From: Lineus longissimus
Taxonomy: Eukaryota; Nemertea; Pilidiophora; Heteronemertea; Lineidae
DNA length: 64,000 bases
NCBI RefSeq assembly: GCF_910592395.1
Contig: NC_088323.1
Span: forward strand, 11,705,501 to 11,769,500
Direction: 5' to 3'
Shown piece by piece: positions 1-11,436 of the stretch (its first letter is position 1; each line of letters opens with the position of its first letter). The notes beneath the pieces are model-generated. The model did not search any database. It had not been told where the DNA came from and was given only the letters and a program-made list of their open reading frames with translations. Made by a program: the position numbers and the translations under genes.

Positions 1-477
1 GGTTGAAATTGATTTTGAGAATTAAAAAAGACCCCAAAGTAAAAAAATTATACCCGGTTGATTAAATTTTGTTTTGTCCACGTTTTTGAGTTTTGCTGGA
101 AACTAGAGTTACTTCTTATACCTTTAGTGAAAAGAAATTCTCATTTAATATTCGTGATATTGTATCAACATTTTGATATTTTACAATTTTTCAATGTCAT
201 TGAATACTAGAGGGGGTAACATGAGGTAAAATAAGTGTCCGCGCTTCGCCATGTGGGTTTTTCGCGGGTTTTTTCTTCTTTACGTTTCCTGTGACGTCAC
301 CCTCCTCGGCTGTGTTGCAACGCCACGGGGAGTGTTGGGTTCTCGGGTGATGATTGTTGTCGTTTCCACACGGATGTGCGCTCCCGTTCCGTTTCCGTGT
401 CTTTTTTCCGCCAATTTATGCACAATTTACGCATAATCCTTAAATCATATCGTAGTGTTAATGTTATATAAGTTTTT

Positions 478-504
478 AGCTCAGCTGACAAAGTCAGCGG
501 AGCT
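478..504. repeat. Short hairpin repeat (TTTTTAGCTC-type)
   Basis: An interrupted palindrome: AGCTCAGCTGAC, three A, then GTCAGCGGAGCT, preceded by five T. Hairpins starting TTTTTAGCTC are common as dispersed elements in marine invertebrate genomes (general recollection, not searched). A related TTTTTAGCTCACCTG string lies at about 46085. Confidence 0.4.
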
Positions 505-990
505 AGTAGAATAGCTGTTCAAATGGTGTCCGTCCTGCAATCCATCCATCTAGGGACCCATCTGTGGACAAAATTGGACATTTCTGATTGGGAAGGCCTA
601 GCCACTTCGTTGATGGTGCTAAATTAGGAGTTGCCCAAGGTGAACTCAAAAAACGAAAAATCAGCGCGATCCGACCTGTATTAAGAGAATGAGGTCATTT
701 CGCGTGTAGATTTCTTTCCCTTTTTACCTCGGTCCACAGAGCAAATATTGTTTTCAAATGTGGCTGAATATTTTTTAACATTTTTTCATTTTTTACTTTT
801 AATGGAATTAATATGGTTTTCACCGCCAGTTGGCGCTGCAGGCACATTGACTGAATTTTGGCGATTTCAAATTTGGCGGTGGCTCAACTTTTTGCAAGCA
901 GTGCCGCTGATTGGCCGATCGATAGAAGAGATGCCACCATTTAAAAATGGGTTGTGGTTGTGGTTGTTCTGGTACCTTTTGGGTCTTAAA

Positions 991-1049
991 AATTGATGCC
1001 ATGAGCTCTAAACCTCTCATGGAGTTCCGTAGTATATTTTGGGAGTGAA
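991..1049 (-). mobile_element. DIRS terminal-repeat relic
   Basis: The stretch around CTCTCATGGAGTTCCGTAGT matches, in reverse complement, the terminal repeat seen at about 62553-62610, and in direct orientation the 5' end of the DIRS element at about 16008-16046. Agreement with the 62.6-kb copy covers more than 50 bases including the flanking CTCTAAAC and CCATG blocks. No DIRS coding sequence is adjacent, so this is an orphan end. The 1-990 stretch before it shows no gene I can support. Confidence 0.55.
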
Positions 1050-1695
1050 GTTGTTACGGTCGACATTGTCCGTCTCAGGTCCCAAATCCCTTGACATGCA
1101 TTGACATGTGTATGGTAGTTAAGAAGGCCCAAAATCCTGACGTACCTCAGTCTAAAAATGAAAACACGCTGTTTTGGAAAATGATTGTGACCCTACTTGA
1201 AATTATGCCGAAATTATACCGTTTGTAACACCAAGAACAGAGTTCGCTTTATATATTTAACATTTGGAGGTCCCACCGAGATATTTGACTTTTACACTGA
1301 GAATTGTATGCTGAGATTCAAGTAGGATTACATGTTTTTGCTGAGGCGATTCATGGATCGGAATCGCCGTCGGAGATTTTCTTTGTTTGATGACTGAAAA
1401 GAATGGTGCTAATAATCGTTGTTCTCGACGCTTTTAGACTGATTTAAAGTATGTAGACGTTAGGAGAGACAGTACTATCGATAATGCTCCGTTATGAGCA
1501 CGAACTTGCGTGTATTTAGCTTGTGATGACGTTGTATGCCCGGTTGAAAGTAGGCTGTAGGTTGACATTGTGTTCGCAACCTCGGGTGCAGGTGAACTGG
1601 AACTGCTCAATGTATGGGAAGTGGCATGGCAAATTTCATCGTCAACCTCGTCCCCAGGAATGAGTGGTACCTGTTTCTGGATTGTTGCCATCAAA

Positions 1696-1920
1696 ATGCC
1701 TGGATCACAGAACGAAGACGAAGTGGAGGAAGGAGCCACTGGTGGTGATCGTCCGGAGGTCATGGAAGAATTAATGAACCTCAAGAAGGATTACACTGAG
1801 CTTCTGGCCAAGTTTCAGGAAGTGCAGTTGCGAGTAGGTACTCCAAAGCGTTTGAGCACACGTCCTGCCCCAGCAGATCACATTCCGAATAATGAAGTCT
1901 ATGTGCAGCGTGAATTTAAA
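1696..1920 (+). pseudogene. gag-like fragment of an LTR retrotransposon (N-terminal)
   Basis: An open stretch starting at an ATG (MPGSQNEDEVEEG...) with an acidic start, a short amphipathic helix (EELMNLKKDYTELLAKFQ) and the segment NNEVYVQREFKI. From memory this resembles the N-terminus of gag-like proteins in invertebrate LTR elements; I could not confirm the family. The reading frame ends at a stop just where the LINE endonuclease begins (about 1917), so it looks truncated by the LINE. About 260 bases of possible leader precede it. Confidence 0.4.
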
Positions 1921-2993
1921 ATAATATCAATAGTCTGATGGCAGAAAATGGTCATCGGCTTAATCAATTTGGGCTGAGGCTCAAATCAGATAATATCCAC
2001 ATTGCCTGTATCAGTGAGGCTGGGTGTAATCTAAATCTATCCAGTGTCAATCTTGATGGCTACCACCAACCTGAACCATCACTGTATAACAAGAAAGGTC
2101 GAGGTCTGTTGATTTTTGTTTCTGAATCCTTGTCATTTAAGAGACGCCCCGAACTTGAGACACTACTGGCAGACGACTGCATGTGGGTAGAAATTAAAAC
2201 CCATAGAAAAACATTACTCCTAGGTAATTTTTATCGTTCGCCATCTCAGTCGCCAGTGTTGAGAGATCGGTACTCCTCTAACATGGACACAATGCTCGAC
2301 AATGTTCTAAAGGCCAAATCGGACCTAGTGCTGTTTGGGGGCGACTTCAATGCCTGAAGTAAATTGTGGTGGAATGGTGATATCAATACCCCTGAAGGTA
2401 GTTCACTGTATGATTTGTTGGTCAAACATTCATTGTCTCAATCTATCGACGAACCGACCAGAATTACTGCCACGAGTAAGTCTTGTCTGGATTTAATTTT
2501 TTGTAATAACCCTGGGTTTATACTAAATACGGAGGTTCATGCTCCAATTTCAATGTCAGATCATAGCTCAACGGTGACTGAAGTTGATTTCCTCAGTCAA
2601 GGTGTTCAAGAACCCGTGGTCAAGCAGGTTTGGAAATTTAATTTGGTAGACAAGGCTGTGTTGAATGCGGCAGTTGCAAATTTCGATTGGGATCCTATTT
2701 TGGACCACCAGAGTTCTCATGTTGCATGTCAGCAGTTTACCGAAGCCTTACATTCAATCTTTGATGCTAATATTCCTCATTTTGATAAGTCAATTAACTC
2801 CAGGGACCAGCCCTGGGTAAATCGTCATGACAAGCATGCCATAAATGTGAGATCTAAACTATACAGGAAGTTGGTCAAAAATCACAGTGCGTCCAATTAT
2901 GTGAAGTTTACCGATGCTACTAAGCAAGTCAGGAGCCTGGTTACCGATGCCAAAAAGAACTAGTATTGGGCAATTCGCCTAACAGCAAATTGC
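1917..2993 (+). pseudogene. LINE-A: AP-type endonuclease, 5' part
   Basis: Endonuclease domain of a non-LTR retrotransposon, which nicks target DNA to prime reverse transcription. It begins NNINSLMAENG and continues with HIACISEAG, LLGNFYRSP, LFGGDFNA (catalytic GDFN) and, after an in-frame stop at 2355-2357, LDLIFCNN and SMSDHSS (catalytic SDH). The second segment (2364-2963) continues into the EN-RT linker and stops at about 2963. Homologous linker resumes at 4880 and RT at about 8770, so this is one element broken by insertions. CR1/Jockey-like group is inferred from motif style. The stop codons make it non-functional. Confidence 0.85.
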
Positions 2994-4879
2994 AGACCAT
3001 ATCCCTGGTGAAAGTATTTTGTCATGTTAAGAAATTAGGTTTGCACCAGGATATAACCAGATAAATCAGAGGCAAATAACCCTGAATAACCAGCTGAATT
3101 AGGTTGTGACAGTAGGTGCATCATAAATACTAGAAATAGCGATGGTTCTGGGACTGCAACAACTCAGCATATGGATGGTCAGAATCCAGCAGACAACAAG
3201 CAAATGTAATCTGAATCTCAACATCTTTCGTATCTTTTGACTAGTTTTCTGGTCGAGTGAGGGAAACCAGTTGGCCATCTGATATGGCTGGTGGGGATGA
3301 AAGCTCCCAATGTTGGGACGACCAATAAATGAGAGTTGAACATTGAATTCCTTTGAAGTGTAGGTTGTGACGAGTCAGGCCAGTTTGTGCATGATTACAA
3401 CATAGGGGTAACTGGTTATTCCCTCAAAATCTACACTAAAAAAGGATTGTTGCAGTCTTGATCTTTCAATTAATTCCTTTGGTATGGTGCAACAAACCAG
3501 TCCAGTAGATATATACATGGTCATAGCATACGGCATCGAGACAACCAGTATGCAAGGTCACGGTCAGGCCCAAGGGGTATGACCGATCAGCACTAAGAGT
3601 AAAAACGTAACATGCAATACTATCTTTTTAAACTAACTGCCACAGTACGTTTATTTATTCAGTCTTTTTGAAGTAAAAGTATTACAGTGAAAAAGAACGA
3701 AATACGGCTGGAATATTATAATGGTTTGTCTTCGGACGGCAAATTCAGCACTGCACCGATGTCAAGGTTAAGACGGTTATACGACTTTGCCGCATCAGCT
3801 CCTCGTGGTCAAGGCTCCTATATCCGTGACTAATGCGGTCGCAGAACAGAACAGATGCTGATCATCCCCGTCAGGCTGTAAAACAGAGCGAGGAAATATT
3901 TTAACTTCACCAGAAGTTTTATCATTCATTATTCAGACCAACAGACACTGTTACCTGCTAATAGTCTATGAATTTCATTGTCATAATTCAGAACAAACAC
4001 TTATCACCTTTGCTGACAATATTTTCAGAAGGTGTGTATACATTCGTGTGTCCATTTACACTGCACGTGTATACGTGCTTTACTGTACATTTCTACAGGA
4101 GTGAGCAGGATGTACAGAAAAACGATCTCCAAAACTGTTGCTTTCAGCACTCGCGACACGTTAAGCGAGGTTTCAGCAATTATTTTCAGTGAAGGTATAT
4201 ATCATGTGTAGAGTCTGGGTGATTTTGAGACATTCTTAGGTGTTTAAGGCGCACAGTTTGATGAAACTTGCCCGAATTCGTAACTTTTTTGATGAATGTA
4301 TATCCGCCATTGCGGGGATCTGGAAACTTTTGGATGACAAGTTTGCCTCAAAAGATGGACGTGCTCCCTATAATCACCCAAACTAACAGCGAATATATAT
4401 TCTTAAGATCCTTTTCTTGACCTCTGATGAGTTAATTTTGTCTGATGCAGTGTTTCAACACAAATTTGAGGGCGATTACAATCACGAAAAATTCACACTC
4501 ACCCAGTCCAGAATGCGTAGACGAAATGTCTGTTGGCTCTTCCATGTAGCGGGTATCCTCCCACCTGTTCAGGTCGGGACAGATCAACGTTGAGCAACTT
4601 GCCTAATCGGTAAAAACGCGGGAGGCAGTGCTATTACCGGAACGGTTCAGAACCGGCGATTTTCATCAAAAATCACCCGAAAACTAAAAAAGTAAGCAAC
4701 GGCTGCAAAAATAAAGTACACGTTGTTCGTTAGCAGGTTATGAAACGTAACCTAACCAAATTTCAGGTCGTTCCGTGCGGCAGTTTCGGAGATACGTGTC
4801 GAAAACTACATCCCTCGGGTCCTGGCGATCGGCTCAGTAAAAACAATAGACCATATCCACGGAGTTGTGGATATGGTCT
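2994..4879. mobile_element. Candidate 1.9-kb TIR insertion in LINE-A
   Basis: Foreign sequence separates two collinear parts of LINE-A. It starts AGACCATATCC (2994-3004) and ends GGATATGGTCT (4869-4879), an 11-bp exact inverted terminal repeat. The right end has a second inverted copy immediately inside (AGACCATATCCAC, spacer, GTGGATATGGTCT), giving a local hairpin. I see no transposase; the interior has no ORF above about 75 codons worth reporting. A target duplication is unclear (AATT occurs near both junctions). Probably a non-autonomous DNA element. Confidence 0.5.
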
Positions 4880-5200
4880 AATTACCATGATAGGATTTGT
4901 AACTCATTAAATGATAACTCTACTGGCACTAAGAATTATTGGCACCTGCTTAAGCAGCTCCTCGGGAAAAAATTTTGCACTGGTGTCCCTTCTATTGTGA
5001 ATGGTGATCAGGTTTTTGAAACTGACAAGCTCAAATGTAATGTGTTTTTAAATCAGTTTATTGGTAAGTTCCACCATGATTTTGATGAGTCAGTAATACC
5101 ACAGTTTGCTCCCAGGTGTGACTCAGTCCTTGATCTATATAATAATACTGGAAGGGGGACGAATAAAGTCACACTTAGAGGCGTTGGATTGCCTTGAAAT
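4880..5200 (+). pseudogene. LINE-A: EN-RT linker fragment
   Basis: The frame reading NYHDRICNSLND...NYWHLLKQLLGK...NGDQVFETDKLKCNVFLNQFIGKF is the conserved connector between endonuclease and RT in CR1/Jockey-type LINEs (FW.L...LG, then a fill-in segment ending in NxFF). It starts exactly at the right end of the 2994-4879 insertion and loses similarity by about 5200. Collinear with 1917-2963 and 8770-9817. Confidence 0.7.
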
Positions 5201-6160
5201 TTTGCATGATTTGTGGTGACACCTTACCCTGATGCAACGTCTTGGTTTTGTTCAAAAATTTACTTCAGTGGAGCAGTAATGAGGGATTTTTAATCGGACA
5301 CTGTCAATTCTCCTTACCACTTATTGCTGTTAAATTATGCAGGGGCTTAATCAATTATCTGCACTCCCTCTGGGGTGAATAACATTACCTTTTGAACAGC
5401 TGGCTGTGGGGGATGATTGGAACAGCCGGTATACCTGCTGACCTGCTGAACCCAGGTTAATGTTATTCTCAATCCACGATTTCGCGGGAAATGAAATTGT
5501 AAACAAACGCATGTGTGCAGTTCAAATGTAAACAAAAATGTATTTTTGGTACTTGGGTTGCTGGACTTGGGTTTTCCCGCAGTTAGGAGCTGGGGTCAAA
5601 TTGATGGTCTATTGTTTATGGGTGCTGTTTTAGTCAGAGCTAGCCCTTGATTATGAAGGAATTTTCAAATGAAGGTGAGCATGGTCTGTTTATGTGCTCA
5701 CCACAGCTTTCAATACTTGATGTATCTGAAGAGGCACGCTGAACCTGACATGGCCTTATCAAGGAGCTGCTCACGATGCTGAACTTCTAGCTTGCCTGTC
5801 GACGAAGTGCCTTGCCCGAGACATTTGGAAGCCGACATGTGAAGGCCTATCTGAGTTCTCCTTCTTCTCCGTATAAAAAGGGGCATATTGCTGACTAAGG
5901 AACGAGGCATATTGACATTGCCTCATCATCTCTATCGGACCAATTGATACACTTTTTATGCACATATACAGCACGCCACAGCTAGGTCCGAATTTGTGGA
6001 CAAATGGTTTGTTTAATTTGCCTCTTCAATATTGCTCCTTTGATATTGCATTAGATTTTCATTGCAATTCAATCTATTCAAGATATAGCCCATTTGAACC
6101 TGCCTGCGCCACGGGTATAATGCTAGTAAGGTTAATATTTCAAAAGAACTAGTAAATAAA
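5200..6160. other. Unassigned insertion sequence inside LINE-A
   Basis: Just under 1 kb with no recognisable coding sequence. It belongs to the roughly 3.5-kb block that separates the LINE-A linker from its RT. Only short stop-bounded frames are present and none carries a motif I recognise. Confidence 0.4.
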
Positions 6161-6169
6161 CAAGCCTAT

Positions 6170-6600
6170 AGGCGAATATGGGTCGTCGCGTTGATGCCAG
6201 AACGTCCCCAAAGTTTGGAAATGTTGTTCTTAATTCCTCCGGGTTGGGGTACCTATGGCTTGATCAAATGAATATTAATGTGGATAACTGGAAAATATTA
6301 TACTCTAATGCCCAGTAAAGGATTAGAGATATTTGTCAACATGAAATTTTTGGTGAAATCGCAACAAATAAAAAACTCGATGTAGAGTAATCTTATGTTT
6401 TCATTTGAACTTCAAACATATTTAAATGATATTAAATCAGTGAAACACAGGGCTTGTATCACAAAATTAATGCTGGAAGCCCATTGTCTAAGAATCAAAA
6501 CTGGGAGACACTGTAGTCTAAGAAAGTGTGAGGTTTGCAAGTCAGGGGAGGTTGAGGATGATTTTTCACTTCCTTGCGGTGTGCCCTAAATATGCGTCAA
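6170..6600 (+). pseudogene. LINE-B family C-terminal fragment
   Basis: Frames reading LGYLWLDQMNINVDNWKILYSN, then FSFELQTYLNDIKSVKHRACITKLMLEAHCLRIKTGRH and CEVCKSGEVEDDFSLPCGVP. The order (helical block, LRIxTGR, C-x-x-C, acidic block, final C) mirrors the C-terminus of the LINE-B protein at 11437-12945 (LRIETGRYEG, CLYCKDTKIDDEYHFLFQC). It has stops and a damaged CP motif. AT-rich 3'UTR-like sequence follows to about 6900. Confidence 0.65.
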
Positions 6601-7142
6601 AACAGCAAAACTCATTGCAGTTGTAATAGAAGTGATCTCCATTTTCTTTCTCTGTCGGATCTGACTACAATTTTTCTGAAAAATCCTTCACCTCCCTCTG
6701 CTGCGATTATCAACGAGTTCTTTAAACTGCGTAACTCTATATTGTCCTGATTTCCATTATTATGTTTTTGTCTTTAAATATTTGTGATCTTATTTTGTAT
6801 ACCCTGTAACTTTATATTGTATATTTTGTAATTATTTTATGTAACCGTTGGCCCCTAGTGGGCGTTTTATAGTCTGGGCTCCTGACCTCACTCTCGCTGT
6901 CGTAGTCAGGCAATAACAAAAATCTATAAATAGAACAATAGCTTAAACCACCATTTCCACAAAAATTCTTATGCCTAATTTTTTTTAATATTATAAACAA
7001 CCTATCCTGCAAAAACCAACGCAATCGGTCAAGGTTTAGCGTCCCAAATCGTACTTTTGCGAAAATGACAATATCGCTAAAAGTGACGTCACTATTCAAA
7101 TTACCGTATCGGACACACTCAAATTTGTTGCCTACTATATGC

Positions 7143-7475
7143 CGGGATATCAATCCGGAATTTCAGATGCACAGCAGGTTTTTAAAATTTTTTAAGACTG
7201 CTCTGAGAAGTAATAATGAACTGGTTGAACTGTCTGCGAAATTAGTCATTTACGGAAGTAGTTCCTCCGTCGGGGGAAACATCAATGTACTATGTGAGAA
7301 GATAGGGACCGATAGGGACAACCTTATTAGAAGGGGTAACAAAGTTGGTGATATCGAAACGAATGACATAGGCAGTGTGATCAGGGATCTTATACTGATG
7401 AGAGACAGGGGTGACTATCACCTCTTTGATAGAGATGAGCTGTCAGATACTATTACGCATCTAGCATGCGAATGA
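7143..7475 (+). pseudogene. Probable LINE linker fragment
   Basis: Open frame with FLKFFKTALRSNNELVELSAKLVIYGSSSSVGGNINVLCEKIG, followed by acidic sequence. From memory, segments like F...L.S.N.LV...A.L.I.GS.S..G.NI occur between endonuclease and RT of some L2/CR1-type LINEs. No endonuclease or RT motif adjoins it. It could instead be an unrelated small ORF; assignment is tentative. A poly-C run of about 13 bases follows at 7488. Confidence 0.35.
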
Positions 7476-7954
7476 TAAGTTGACCTTTGCCCCCCCCCCC
7501 CGCGGCAGAGGATCCATGAGAATTTTTCTTTCATAAATAGACTTTGATACATGTATTTTGTTTTTACGTTCTTGTCTTGTTCAATGCACCTTTTCTTGTA
7601 AGCGCACAATGCACAATACTGTAAAATGTACAAGAGTACGATAAATAAACTATATATATTATATGGGGAAACCCCTTTGTCTGAAACATAAAATAACCGT
7701 AATCGCGCATTTTAAGAGTAATTCCGGTATTTCTACAGTGTAGAATGATGTGTTCAATACTAGTGCATAATCCTAGGACAGATACAGCGCTCAATTCGAC
7801 CGTAAAACGATAATTGGCTCGGGAAATTACAACAATGGCTGAATCTAAAAATAACACTCCTCTTTTCTGCCTATTTGTAGACGGTTGTTGTTACCTGACC
7901 CGATCCTAAACCCTACCAAAAGCCCGGAGATCGAGGTCACAGAACCAGACTATT

Positions 7955-7999
7955 TAGCGTTTTAGAGTAATAAAGAAATTGAATTTGAATTTGAATTTT
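7955..7999 (+). repeat. LINE 3' tail with TTGAATTTGAA repeats
   Basis: GTAATAAAGAAA followed by repeated TTGAATTTGAATTTGAAT. The same tail, in reverse complement, ends LINE-B at about 10356-10400 and appears again near 42020. Such short tandem 3' tails are typical of LINEs that do not use poly-A. Confidence 0.6.
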
Positions 8000-8765
8000 T
8001 CCACCGCTGTACCTTATTATCATAATTATGCCCACGTGATTAGCTGCTCGGTATTGACGAGCAAGTGACAGTCCTCATTTGCATGTACATTAATGTCATT
8101 ATTATGGCTGACGCGATCCTGTAAAGTTGTGCGTAATTTCTAATTTCTCGGCAAATACTTGATTGATTTCGTTGAAATTTGAGAGTATCACAGATTAGAT
8201 TACTGCTTACATTGGGTCTTCGTAGTTTCTTCATACATCATCGATAAAGACACGTAGCTTTGTGAAGAAACTCACCATACTGCTCGCTGGCCAGCACAAC
8301 ATTCCTGCATGCTACGTATACACGCTCATCAATTTTGAGCTCCCAATTAATAATTTTATTCATTTCGCATTTTACATGAGACGAAGGACTTAATGAACAA
8401 GATAACGAACTTTAATGAAAACTTAAGTTTTATTACAATAGGACAAATACTGGCAACGCAATTTGCATTTCAATTCAACAACTGCCGAGCATCCTAGGGC
8501 TAAAACTATCTTCATTCATAGTCAATCTCGCCATTTAGCTAAACGGACCTGAAACAAATCGATTCAGCGTCTACACTTTTACTCCGATTTGTCTCAAAAT
8601 TGGTGACAAAGAGGCTGAATGTACTGCAAACAATTCCTCGGAACCAAATTTAAAAAAAAATGATTTTAAAGATATTTTTTAGTGTAAAATGCCCGTTGCT
8701 AGCCATGGTTGCTAGGCACATGCTGCCACAAACATAATGACAGAACCTGACAATAAGGGTCTGCT
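8000..8765. other. No gene seen
   Basis: AT-rich sequence between a LINE tail and the RT part of LINE-A. It contains no frame with recognisable motifs and no clear terminal repeats. Confidence 0.4.
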
Positions 8766-8769
8766 CTCG

Positions 8770-9817
8770 CGACGACCAATTGTTATTGGATCTAGACGTT
8801 TCTAAACAATGTGGTGAGGACGGCTTGACAAATCGTATGCTTAAAATGGTTTCAAATTCTCTTGATGTACCCCTAACTAAACTGTTAATGTTTTTCCTGA
8901 CTTGTGGAAATCTGGTATTGTTGTACCAATTTTCAAAAACAAGGGTTCTAAATCATCTTCTTGTAATTACAGACCTGTTACCTTGTTAAACTCCATATCG
9001 AAGGTGTTCGAACGGTTGATTTATAACAGTATGCTTGAACATCTACACTTAAATGAGGTTCTGTTTGAACGTCAGTCTGGGTTCCTTCCTGGGCACGATA
9101 CCCAGAAGCAACTTGTTGATACAACACACGATACTATCTAATAGGGAGTCTAACATGGAGACTAGGGGTGTTTTTCTTGACATTGCCGGTGCCTTTGATG
9201 CAGTTCCTCACTATCTCCTACTTAAGAAACTCCAAGCCCATGGAATTAGGGGTAATTTATTTTCTCTTATGAAGTCATACCTATTAGGTAGAAGTATTCG
9301 TGTACGTGTCAATAATAGCTATTCTGAGAAGTCTAGACCAGACTTTATCAATTGTGGTGTACCTCAAGAGTCAATTTTAGGACCGCTTCTGTTCCTTGTT
9401 GATATCAATGATCTCAGTGATGTGGTACAAAATTGTCTTCTCTATTTGTATGCCGATGATAGTTCCGTGTTTTTTCCTGTTCACTGTAATGACAATTCTG
9501 ATTTGTCAACAAACCTGATTCAAGAAGACCTTGACCGGCTGTCAGAATGGTCTAAATTGTGGAAATTGGAGTTTAAGGCATCCAAGAGTAAGGAAGTAGT
9601 CTTTCACTCGCCGCGGAGAGCAGCTAGGAATCATGGTCAGCTTCACTTGAATCAGGACATGATTCATAGGGGCTCTTCTCATAAACATCTCGGCTTAATC
9701 CTTGACGAATGTCTTAACTTCAGTGAACATCTTACCGATCTAATTGTCAAATGTAATGCTATGCTAAACCCGATGAAATTGTTAAAATCATCAGTCCGAT
9801 CCAGTCCAGTCCAATAA
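8770..9817 (+). pseudogene. LINE-A: reverse transcriptase domain
   Basis: RT of the non-LTR element begun at 1917, in three overlapping frames, so at least two frameshifts. Motifs in order: SKQCGEDGLTNRMLK, IVVPIFKNKG, NYRPVTLLNSISKVFERL, QSGFLPGHDT, FLDIAGAFDAVPH (first Asp region), CGVPQESILGPLLFLVDIND, and LYADDSSVFF with the catalytic YADD intact. The tail KELGLILDE-like region (KHLGLILDECLNFSEHL) follows. The protein stops at about 9817 where sequence unlike LINE begins, so the thumb and C-terminus are missing. Frames join at about 8900 and 9140. Confidence 0.88.
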
Positions 9818-10067
9818 AACAACAAACAGTTTAATAATCATTATACTCTTGACACTACCTATCAAGAACTGACAGAAAATGATTTGTATCCTGCTCGGAC
9901 AACAAGTGAACCTCAACCATTAACATGGAAACAACTTAGTTAACTTCTCGCAACTTGATAACATGACATAACAAGAGCGTCACTAAAGATAAACAAAAAA
10001 CTGCTTTTACCAACTTGATCAAATTCTACTATACATCAACCACAAACATATAAATCACCACAAACAT

Positions 10068-10355
10068 TTATAAAAACCACATATGCAAGGTATCCCAATC
10101 AATCACAACCTGCCCCCCCCCCCTTTTTCCAGCTCTGGAAGGGAGGCTACACTCACAGTCTACAATAACATAAGGTGAAAAAACCGATTTCACCACAGAA
10201 TTTAAAATGGTCATAGAAAATTTCGTCTCATCAGACACCGGTTTATCATAATATTTCCGAAACACACACAGTTTCTTCCACCCAGCAGTTTTCAAAATAG
10301 TGTCCAAAGGCACCTGTGCTTTTTGAGCACATGAAGTTGCTGCCGACCGAGTAGA
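10068..10355 (-). pseudogene. DIRS-1 tyrosine recombinase, C-terminal fragment
   Basis: Translation reads STRSAATSCAQK, VPLDTILKTAGWKKLCVF, then RKYYDKPVSDETKFS. It aligns to the intact recombinase at 62930 (STRAASTSGASRAK, VPLDTMLKTASW, GKYYKKP). This covers the HxxR end of motif II and the catalytic tyrosine (KYY). The frame begins right at the LINE-B 3' tail (10356), so LINE-B interrupts the recombinase gene. The tail KSVFSPYVIVDCECS precedes the stop. Confidence 0.82.
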
Positions 10356-10469
10356 AATTCAAATTCACAAATTCAAATTCAAATTCAAAATAAGTTTATT
10401 TACCGTAAATCATGTAATGATACATAATGAATAGGCGAAGTCAAATAAACTTGTGCAGGTGCGAAAACT

Positions 10470-11273
10470 GGTTACAGGAAAATTCGTCCCCTGATAATTC
10501 GTCCCCGGAAAATTCGTCCCCGCAAATTCGTCCCCGGATAATTCGTCCCCGAGGATAATTCGTCCCCTAGGAAAATTCGTCCCCGGATAATTCGTCCCCA
10601 AGGAAAATTCGTCCCTGGATAATTCGTCCCGAGGATAATTCGTCCCCTGGGAAAATTTGTCCCCGAGAATAATTCGTCCCCAGAAAATTTTACAAAGTTG
10701 AAAGTTTCTGACTTTACTTTCTAAGACCCTTAAGTCTTGTCGAATGGACTGTAGTAATAACTGCTACTTTCGATTTTTCTCATTCAGTGTAACATCTCTC
10801 TTTACTACCCTACTAGCTAGTTACCTACCCCACTATTTTTATAGTAAGTAGAGGTAGGCAGGCAAAATATTTTATTGAAGAATTTAGAGCTTTTCTCTCA
10901 TTCTGACCAGTAAAAATACTTATTTGAAGAAAAACAAAAATTATTTCGCCTGCCTACCTCTACCTACTATGAAAAAAGTGGAGTAGGTAACTAGCTAGTA
11001 GGGTAGTAAAAAGAGATATAACACTGAATGAGAAAAGTCGAAAGGAGTAGGTAGTAGTTATTACCAAAAAGTAATGTCAGAAACTTTCAACTTTCGTTAA
11101 ATTTTCCGGGGACTAATTATCCTCGAGACGAATTTTCCTAAGGGACGGATTTTCCAGGGACGAATTATCCGTGGGGACGAATTATCTGGAGACGAATTTT
11201 CCTCGGGGACGAATTTTCCAGGGACGAATTTTCCTAGGGGACGAATTTTCCGGGGACGAATTTTCCTAGAGCC
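10470..11273. mobile_element. Foldback element 1 (804 bp, 9-bp target duplication)
   Basis: Both arms are built of short tandem modules: left AATTCGTCCCC variants (about 10480-10680), right the complement GGGGACGAATT (about 11105-11270). Inside these, unique sequence is also inverted (GTTGAAAGTTTCTGAC..., GTAGGTAGAGGTAGGCAGG...) up to a short loop near 10885-10935. Ends are GGTTACAGGAAAATTCGTCC and, from the other side, GGCTCTAGGAAAATTCGTCC. The 9-bp GCGAAAACT occurs directly outside both ends (10461-10469 and 11274-11282). No coding capacity. Long modular arms and a 9-bp duplication fit foldback/Mutator-like non-autonomous elements. Confidence 0.85.
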
Positions 11274-11436
11274 GCGAAAACTACACTATTGTGCAGACAA
11301 ATACATGAAGTGGAACATAATGCAAAATGGATACTTTAAAAAAAAAAAAAAAAATTTTAAAACCTAAAATTTTAAATTTTAAAATAACAATGACATTCTT
11401 GGTTTTAAGGGACTGGTTACAAATTCTGCACATTCT

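Noticed and set aside
251-436. 61-codon frame and others in the first 1.4 kb
   Set aside because: No start context, no motifs, and antisense frames overlap; treated as non-coding.
7488-7500. Poly-C run, and a similar one at about 10115
   Set aside because: Simple homopolymers; no further structure or boundary role seen.
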